Shown here piece after piece: positions 24,525 through 28,896 of a stretch of DNA of 28,896 bases; the stretch's first letter is position 1, and each line of letters begins with the position of its first letter. The notes beneath the pieces are model-generated. The model was not told the origin of the DNA, did no database searches, and saw nothing but the letters and a program-made list of their open reading frames with translations. The stretch spans positions 1 to 28,896 of the forward strand of contig CAYURW010000024.1 in the NCBI GenBank assembly GCA_964447145.1. Direction: 5' to 3'. The stretch comes from BRH-c25 sp964447145 (GTDB lineage Bacteria; Bacillota; Clostridia; Lutisporales; Lutisporaceae). The position numbers and the translations under genes are program-made.

Positions 24525-24618
24525 GAATATGCCGGTATAGCACTTGGTGTATTCTATAAATCAGGGAATATATTTTGGGATATCCAAAATATAATTAACT
24601 GATGTCAATCCTAAAATG
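24525..24618 (+). ncRNA. Candidate structured RNA element, copy B
   Basis: 94 bp that share sequence blocks with copy A (10122-10217). GAATATGCC (24525-24533) can pair with GGTGTATTC (24546-24554) over 9 bp with G-U pairs. ATCAG and CTGAT can form an outer stem that encloses a perfect hairpin ATATTTTGG-GATAT-CCAAAATAT. The end ATCCTAAAATG is followed 6 nt later by the AGGGGG ribosome binding site of the CPMM gene. It could be a cis-regulatory leader, a sporulation promoter region, or a repeat. Confidence 0.45.
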
Positions 24619-24637
24619 TATAGCTAAGGGGGTAAAA

Positions 24638-25000
24638 ATGACGGAGAAGAGAAAACAATGCTCCAAGGGAGAAGAGCCGGAGCTTGACATCAATGAATTG
24701 GAAATGCAGGAAGAAATTCAACCAGTGATGCATGGCTGCCCAATGATGTGTCCTATGATGTGTCCTATGATGTGTCCTATGATGAAAATGCCATATGAAG
24801 AGTGTCCGGGGGCAATAGCACCGGAAATGAAAAATACTGATTGGTATGATGAGGATGAAAGCGATTACAGCAGCGATGAGTCAGATGAGTTTCCCGCTTA
24901 TTGGAAGCCCGCGAAGAATCACGAATATTTTTCCTATCCGTTTTTTTTGCCGCCTTACTACCTTGCAAAGTCATACAAAAAAAAGCATAAGAAATGGTAA
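24638..25000 (+). CDS. Cys/Met-rich CPMM-repeat protein, possibly spore-associated
   Basis: 120 residues from the ATG at 24638 (AGGGGG at 24627-24632); an in-frame ATG at 24602 lies inside element copy B without a ribosome binding site. The protein has an acidic N-terminal part, then HGCPMMCPMMCPMMCPMMK (four CPMM units, residues 34-49), a Cys-Pro-containing segment, an acidic Asp/Glu/Ser stretch (about 67-84), aromatic-rich YFSYPFFLPPYYL and a very basic end KKKHKKW. No signal peptide or membrane helix. CPMM runs could bind copper or another soft metal, or form disulfides. The composition and position beside spoVG suggest a coat or spore protein, which is inference. Not recognised as a named family. 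Confidence 0.75.
   Translation: MTEKRKQCSKGEEPELDINELEMQEEIQPVMHGCPMMCPMMCPMMCPMMKMPYEECPGAIAPEMKNTDWYDEDESDYSSDESDEFPAYWKPAKNHEYFSYPFFLPPYYLAKSYKKKHKKW
24737..24784 (+). repeat. 12-bp tandem repeat encoding CPMM
   Basis: Four units of 12 bp (24737-24748, 24749-24760, 24761-24772, 24773-24784); the last three are identical TGTCCTATGATG and the first is TGCCCAATGATG. In-frame copies encode Cys-Pro-Met-Met, so unit gain or loss keeps the frame. Confidence 0.95.
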
Positions 25001-25017
25001 ACAAAACAACCTTGGGG

Positions 25018-25075
25018 GCTGCTGCAAAATAGGAATTACTTCCTTTGCTCCTTATTTTGCGGCAGCTTCTTTTTT
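25018..25075 (+). terminator. Strong intrinsic terminator after the CPMM gene
   Basis: GCTGCTGCAAAATA (25018-25031) pairs with TATTTTGCGGCAGC (25053-25066), 13 Watson-Crick pairs plus one G-U, followed by TTCTTTTTT. It insulates the CPMM gene from glmU. Confidence 0.9.
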
Positions 25076-25176
25076 GCACTTCCGTATACTTTTTTCCGGT
25101 ATTGTATTATGTTAAAATAATAGGGGAATGTAGAGTTACACTCCTTGAATTTTTAGATAGTAATTGAGGTGATATA

Positions 25177-26547
25177 TTGGGAAAGGGATGCGGCATCACA
25201 TGTATAATACTTGCTGCCGGGGAAGGGAAAAGGATGTATTCCAAAATACCCAAGGTAATGCACAAAATATGCGGTATTCCCATGCTGGAGTATGTTATAG
25301 GATGTGCCCGGGAACTTTCAGATGAAGAGCCCGTTGTCGTCATAGGAAACGGGTCAGAACTGGTTTTAAAAGAGATTACAGGCGTCAAATTTGTCATGCA
25401 GGAAGAGCAGCTTGGAACGGGCCATGCGTTGATTCAGGCAGAAAAGTATATAAATGAACAGGATATACTAATACTATATGGGGACACCCCCCTGCTCAAA
25501 TCCGAAAGCTTGTTGAAAATGTATGAGCTGCACAAGTCCGAGGGCTATAGTGCAACGATTATGACTGCCGACGAAGAGGACCCAACGGGTTACGGAAGAA
25601 TAGCAAGAGGGCCTGACAACCTTGTAAAGGCGATTATTGAAGAGAAGGATGCCGACAGAGATACAAAGCGTATCAAAGAAATCAATTCCGGAATATATTT
25701 CTTTAGAGGCGGGGAGCTTAGGAAGGCACTTAAACAGTTAAACAACAATAATGCTCAAGGGGAATACTATCTGACCGATATTATTGGTATAATGGTAGAG
25801 AAGGGTCTTAAGGCAGGAGCTTACAAAATTCCGGATGCCGGGGATGTTATGGGGGTGAACAACAGATATCAGCTAAGCGAGGCCGATAGAACAATGCGTT
25901 CCAGAATAGCAAAAAATCTTATGCTTAATGGAGTGACCATTATGGACCCTGATAGTACATATATTGAAGCTTCTGTTAAAATTGAACGGGATGTGACTAT
26001 ATATCCTGGCTGCATTCTTGAGGGTGATACGGTAATAGGTGAGGATTCGGTCATAGGCCCCGATTCAAGGGTCAAAGACAGCAGAATTGATAGGGGTGTA
26101 AGCATACAGTATTCCATAGTGCTTGAGAGCTCCGTAGGTGAGGGTACATCCATAGGACCCTTTGCATATGTAAGGCCGGGCAATAAGATTGGAAAGCATG
26201 CAAGGATCGGAGATTTTGTAGAAATCAAGAATTCCAATATTGGTGACTACACAAAGGCTTCTCACTTAACCTATATAGGGGACGGCGATGTAGGCAGCGG
26301 AGTAAATTTGGGATGCGGTGTAGTATTTGTCAATTATGACGGGAAACAAAAGCACAGGGCGTATGTTGGGGATAACTCCTTTATAGGCTGCAACGTAAAC
26401 CTGATTGCCCCGGTAAAGGTATATGATAATACTTATATTGCTGCGGGCACCACTGTGACAAAGGATGTGCCCCGGGACAGTCTGGCTATTGGCAGGGTAA
26501 GACAGGAAAATAAGGAGGGTTGGGTCAATCAAAAGAAAAATAAATAA
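25177..26547 (+). CDS. glmU: Bifunctional UDP-N-acetylglucosamine pyrophosphorylase / glucosamine-1-phosphate N-acetyltransferase
   Basis: 456 residues, the usual length. The uridyltransferase half opens with ILAAGEGKRMYSKIPKVMHK (11-30), then QLGTGHAL and YGDTPLL. The C-terminal half is a left-handed beta-helix of hexapeptide repeats (about 250-430) with YVRPGNKIGKHARIGDFVEIKN and IGCNVNLIAPVKVYDNTYIAAGTTVT. The enzyme acetylates GlcN-1-P and couples it to UTP, giving UDP-GlcNAc for peptidoglycan and teichoic acid. The start is TTG at 25177 with GAGGTGAT at 25165-25172; no better ATG is near. The gene follows a strong terminator, so it must have its own promoter, which I cannot place with confidence, and prs follows after 23 bp. 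Confidence 0.97.
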   Translation: MGKGCGITCIILAAGEGKRMYSKIPKVMHKICGIPMLEYVIGCARELSDEEPVVVIGNGSELVLKEITGVKFVMQEEQLGTGHALIQAEKYINEQDILILYGDTPLLKSESLLKMYELHKSEGYSATIMTADEEDPTGYGRIARGPDNLVKAIIEEKDADRDTKRIKEINSGIYFFRGGELRKALKQLNNNNAQGEYYLTDIIGIMVEKGLKAGAYKIPDAGDVMGVNNRYQLSEADRTMRSRIAKNLMLNGVTIMDPDSTYIEASVKIERDVTIYPGCILEGDTVIGEDSVIGPDSRVKDSRIDRGVSIQYSIVLESSVGEGTSIGPFAYVRPGNKIGKHARIGDFVEIKNSNIGDYTKASHLTYIGDGDVGSGVNLGCGVVFVNYDGKQKHRAYVGDNSFIGCNVNLIAPVKVYDNTYIAAGTTVTKDVPRDSLAIGRVRQENKEGWVNQKKNK

Positions 26548-26570
26548 TATTTTGGGAGGTTTCTTTTAGA

Positions 26571-27518
26571 ATGAATGTACATGGGAAGAGCATAAAGGTC
26601 CTAAGCTGTAATGCCAATAAGGGATTAGTAAAGGATATAGCCTTCAACCTTGGCATACCTGTGGGAGATGCTCAAGTAAGTACTTTTAGCAATGGGGAGA
26701 TAGGGGTCAGTATAAATGAATCCATAAGGGGCGCAGATGTTTTTGTGGTCCAATCAACATGCAGCCCTGTAAATGACAATCTTATGGAGCTCCTGATAAT
26801 GATAGACGCACTGAAGAGGGCTTCTGCAGGCAGGATAAATGCTGTAATGCCTTTTTACGGCTATGCAAGGCAGGACAGGAAGTCAAAATCCAGGGAACCC
26901 ATTACCGCAAAACTGGTTGCCAACCTTATTGAAGCCGCAGGCGCTGACAGAGTGATCACAATGGACCTTCATGCTCCACAAATCCAAGGGTTTTTTGACA
27001 TTCCCGTGGATCATCTATATGCATCGCCTTTAATTGTAAATTATTTTGCAAATAAAAACTTAAAGGATATAGTTATAGTGTCTCCCGATGTCGGCGGGGT
27101 CACAAGGGCGAGATCCCTTGCAGCCAAGCTTGAGGCCCCCCTTGCAATAATTGATAAAAGGCGCCCAAAACCAAATGTATCGGAGGTTATGAATGTAATA
27201 GGAGATATAGCGCATAAAGACTGCATTATAATTGACGATATGGTGGATACAGGGGGTTCTATAGTAAATGCTGCAAAAATGATGAAGAATATGGAAGCCG
27301 GGGACATCTATGTTGCATGTACCCATCCGGTATTGTCAGGACCTGCTTTTGAACGCATCCGTGATTCTGAGATAAAAGAGCTGGTTGTGACTAATACAAT
27401 ACCCATTCCCGAGAATAAGCCTGCGGACAAAATAAAGGTACTATCTGTCGCACCTTTGTTTGCTGAAGCGATAAAGAGAATTTATGAAGGACTATCCCTG
27501 AGCAAGCTGTTTGATTGA
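26571..27518 (+). CDS. prs: Ribose-phosphate pyrophosphokinase
   Basis: 315 residues, the standard length. FSNGEIGVSINESIRGADVFVVQS, PFYGYARQDRKSKSREPITAK (the ATP and ribose-5-phosphate loop), DLHAPQIQGFF and the PRPP-binding loop IIIDDMVDTGGSI are all intact. It makes PRPP from ribose-5-phosphate and ATP for nucleotide, His and Trp synthesis. ATG at 26571 with GGGAGG at 26553-26558. It lies 23 bp after glmU and 29 bp before pth, so the three are probably one operon, a classic Firmicute arrangement. Confidence 0.98.
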   Translation: MNVHGKSIKVLSCNANKGLVKDIAFNLGIPVGDAQVSTFSNGEIGVSINESIRGADVFVVQSTCSPVNDNLMELLIMIDALKRASAGRINAVMPFYGYARQDRKSKSREPITAKLVANLIEAAGADRVITMDLHAPQIQGFFDIPVDHLYASPLIVNYFANKNLKDIVIVSPDVGGVTRARSLAAKLEAPLAIIDKRRPKPNVSEVMNVIGDIAHKDCIIIDDMVDTGGSIVNAAKMMKNMEAGDIYVACTHPVLSGPAFERIRDSEIKELVVTNTIPIPENKPADKIKVLSVAPLFAEAIKRIYEGLSLSKLFD

Positions 27519-27547
27519 TAAGGCGTGCGCAGCTATGGAGGTTTTTT

Positions 27548-28114
27548 ATGTATTTAATTGTGGGACTGGGGAATCCAGGCGATAAATATAAATATTCCAG
27601 ACACAATGTGGGCTTTATGGTGCTTGATCATTTTGCTTCTATCCATAATATCAGCATTAAAAAGATAAAGCATAAGGCGATTCTGGGAGAAGGCCTTATA
27701 GGTCAGGAAAAAATCGTTCTCGCAAAGCCCCAGACATATATGAACCTGAGCGGCGAAAGTGTTTACGAGCTTATGAATTGGTATAAGGAGGATTCATCCA
27801 GGCTCATAGTGGTATATGATGATGCGGATCTTGATGTGGGAAGGATCAGGATAAGGCCTGAGGGGAGCTCGGGTACTCATAACGGTATGAAGTCAATAAT
27901 ATATATTTTGGAAACGGATAAGTTTCCAAGAATTAGGATAGGCATTGGCAGGCAGCCTAATTGCATGGACCTGGCAGACTATGTTCTAGGCAGATTTTCT
28001 GATGATGAAATACCTTTAATGGCCGAAACCATCAAAAATGCAGCTTCGGCAGTTGAGGAAATAGTAAAAAACGGGATAAACCCGGCAATGAACAGGTATA
28101 ATGGAGAAAAATAA
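27548..28114 (+). CDS. pth: Peptidyl-tRNA hydrolase
   Basis: 188 residues from the ATG at 27548, which has TGGAGG at 27535-27540; an in-frame upstream start lies before this site. MYLIVGLGNPGDKYKYSRHNVGFM carries the substrate Asn and catalytic His (about 9 and 19), and KPQTYMNLSG, DDADLDVGRIRIRPEGSSGTHNGMKS complete the motifs. It releases peptides from peptidyl-tRNA dropped by ribosomes. It follows prs by 29 bp and precedes mfd. No fin (yabK) gene, found at this place in Bacillus, is present in the 178 bp that follow. Confidence 0.97.
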   Translation: MYLIVGLGNPGDKYKYSRHNVGFMVLDHFASIHNISIKKIKHKAILGEGLIGQEKIVLAKPQTYMNLSGESVYELMNWYKEDSSRLIVVYDDADLDVGRIRIRPEGSSGTHNGMKSIIYILETDKFPRIRIGIGRQPNCMDLADYVLGRFSDDEIPLMAETIKNAASAVEEIVKNGINPAMNRYNGEK

Positions 28115-28154
28115 AGGCAATGCTTTAATGGGAGTTTTGCATTGATATTAGGGA

Positions 28155-28180
28155 CCCTGACTCACGATGCTGAGTCGGGG
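28155..28180. other. Hairpin in the pth-mfd gap
   Basis: CCCTGACTC (28155-28163) pairs with GAGTCGGGG (28172-28180) over 9 bp with one G-U and an 8-nt loop. No T run follows, so this is not a standard terminator. It lies in the 178-bp gap, which may hold the mfd promoter or leader; I find no convincing -10/-35 pair there. Confidence 0.55.
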
Positions 28181-28292
28181 AAAATGTTCTGCAAACTGTA
28201 GACCAGGCTGTTTCACGTAATTCTGCACGGCTGCATTGTGACACATTCGTAGTATAACGGGCAATATTAGAGCAATATCTGGAGGTAAAATT

Positions 28293-28896
28293 TTGAGTAT
28301 TGACAACATCCTGCAACCTCTCTATGAAATGGAAGAGTTCAGGGATTTGTTTTCAGCCCTTGATGCAAATTTGAACACCATACAGGTCTATGGTATTTCA
28401 GATACGCAGAAAGCTGCTGCAGCTGCATTGGTGTGCAGCCGTACAGGAAAACAGTGCCTTTTTATCACACATAATGATTTGGTTTCCAGAAAAATATTTG
28501 AGGATATTTCCTTTTTCGATGCAGATTTGGCAGCCTTGTTCCCGGGCGGAGAGATGATATTTCATAAAATTGATGCAAAAAGCAATGAAATCGCACAAAA
28601 CCGCCTGAGAGCCTATGATGATATTATTAGAGGTAAAAGCATTGTCGTGTGCGCTTCCATAGAAGCATTGCTTGCAGGAACGGTTCCCCCGGAGCATTTT
28701 ATATCAATGATAAAGGAGCTTTCCATAGGAGATATTGTTTCATTGGAAGAAATAAAGGGATATTTCGTCAAGGCGGGATATGAGCGGGTCGATATGGTGG
28801 AAGGGGTAGGGCAGTTCTCGGTAAGGGGCGGCATAATTGATTTCTGCTCACCCATCTATCAAAATGCAGTCAGAATTGAGCTTTTTGATAATGAAA
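28293..28896 (+). CDS. mfd: Transcription-repair coupling factor, N-terminal part (partial)
   Basis: 201 codons before the right edge. The TTG at 28293 is the start, with TGGAGGT at 28280-28286. Visible sequence is the UvrB-like damage-recognition module: FITHNDLVSRKIFEDISFF, FPGGEMIFHKIDAKSNEIAQNRL, then VEGVGQFSVRGGIIDFCSP, which is typical of Mfd and UvrB. The RNA-polymerase-binding, helicase and translocase motifs lie beyond the window. Mfd dislodges RNA polymerase stalled at lesions and recruits UvrA. It follows pth as in most Firmicutes. The gene is near-certain from this part and its position. Confidence 0.95.
   Translation, partial: MSIDNILQPLYEMEEFRDLFSALDANLNTIQVYGISDTQKAAAAALVCSRTGKQCLFITHNDLVSRKIFEDISFFDADLAALFPGGEMIFHKIDAKSNEIAQNRLRAYDDIIRGKSIVVCASIEALLAGTVPPEHFISMIKELSIGDIVSLEEIKGYFVKAGYERVDMVEGVGQFSVRGGIIDFCSPIYQNAVRIELFDNE

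Noticed and set aside
25080..25130. Sigma-A promoter for glmU (TAAAAT near 25113)
   Set aside because: No acceptable -35 at 16-18 bp; the promoter could be elsewhere in the gap.

Overview
This window reads as a chromosomal segment of a spore-forming, low-to-moderate GC Gram-positive bacterium, most likely class Clostridia. The evidence is the block spoVG - glmU - prs - pth - mfd at the right end, a divergent murC next to spoVG, a well-formed sigma-H promoter in front of spoVG, strong AGGAGG-type ribosome binding sites, several TTG starts, and lipoproteins with Gram-positive-style lipoboxes. I cannot name the species.

Left part (1-9934): one co-directional run. It holds the end of an ABC ATPase, an ABC-2 permease, a DUF4175-like coiled-coil membrane protein, a MoxR AAA+ ATPase, a DUF58 protein, a BatA-like VWA protein, a 948-residue protein with two VWA domains around a glutamine-amidotransferase-like domain, and a small zinc-ribbon membrane protein. 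It looks like a MoxR/VWA chaperone-type membrane system coupled to an ABC exporter. Tight spacing and overlaps suggest one operon.

Middle (9935-16874): a 775-bp repeat-rich gap (a candidate structured RNA element, an intrinsic terminator, a 45-bp perfect palindrome, and two 78-bp direct repeats around a foldback sequence) precedes a DUF2339-DUF3999 pair that ends in a terminator. Convergent to it is a two-gene minus-strand operon with its own promoter: a radical SAM/helix-hairpin-helix protein and its usual TIGR03915-type partner, thought to act in DNA modification or repair. Behind it lies about 800 bp of gene-free DNA with two related foldback elements, one flanked by perfect 30-bp direct repeats.

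16875-20763: two unrecognised lipoproteins, a short exported protein that may be truncated, a small two-helix membrane protein and a coiled-coil protein. 20809-22380: an alkylation-repair cluster (short MGMT-like protein, O6-alkylguanine-DNA alkyltransferase, AlkA-type glycosylase) with a small membrane ORF inside it. 22399-23778: murC on the minus strand, with a near-consensus promoter.

Right end (24099-28896): sigma-H promoter, spoVG, terminator, a second copy of the candidate RNA element leading into a gene for a Cys/Met-rich CPMM-repeat protein, a strong terminator, then glmU, prs, pth and the start of mfd. These link cell-wall precursor synthesis, PRPP synthesis, peptidyl-tRNA recycling and transcription-coupled repair. 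The most interesting unexplained items are the twice-occurring structured element, the two foldback families, and the CPMM-repeat protein inside a conserved housekeeping/sporulation block.
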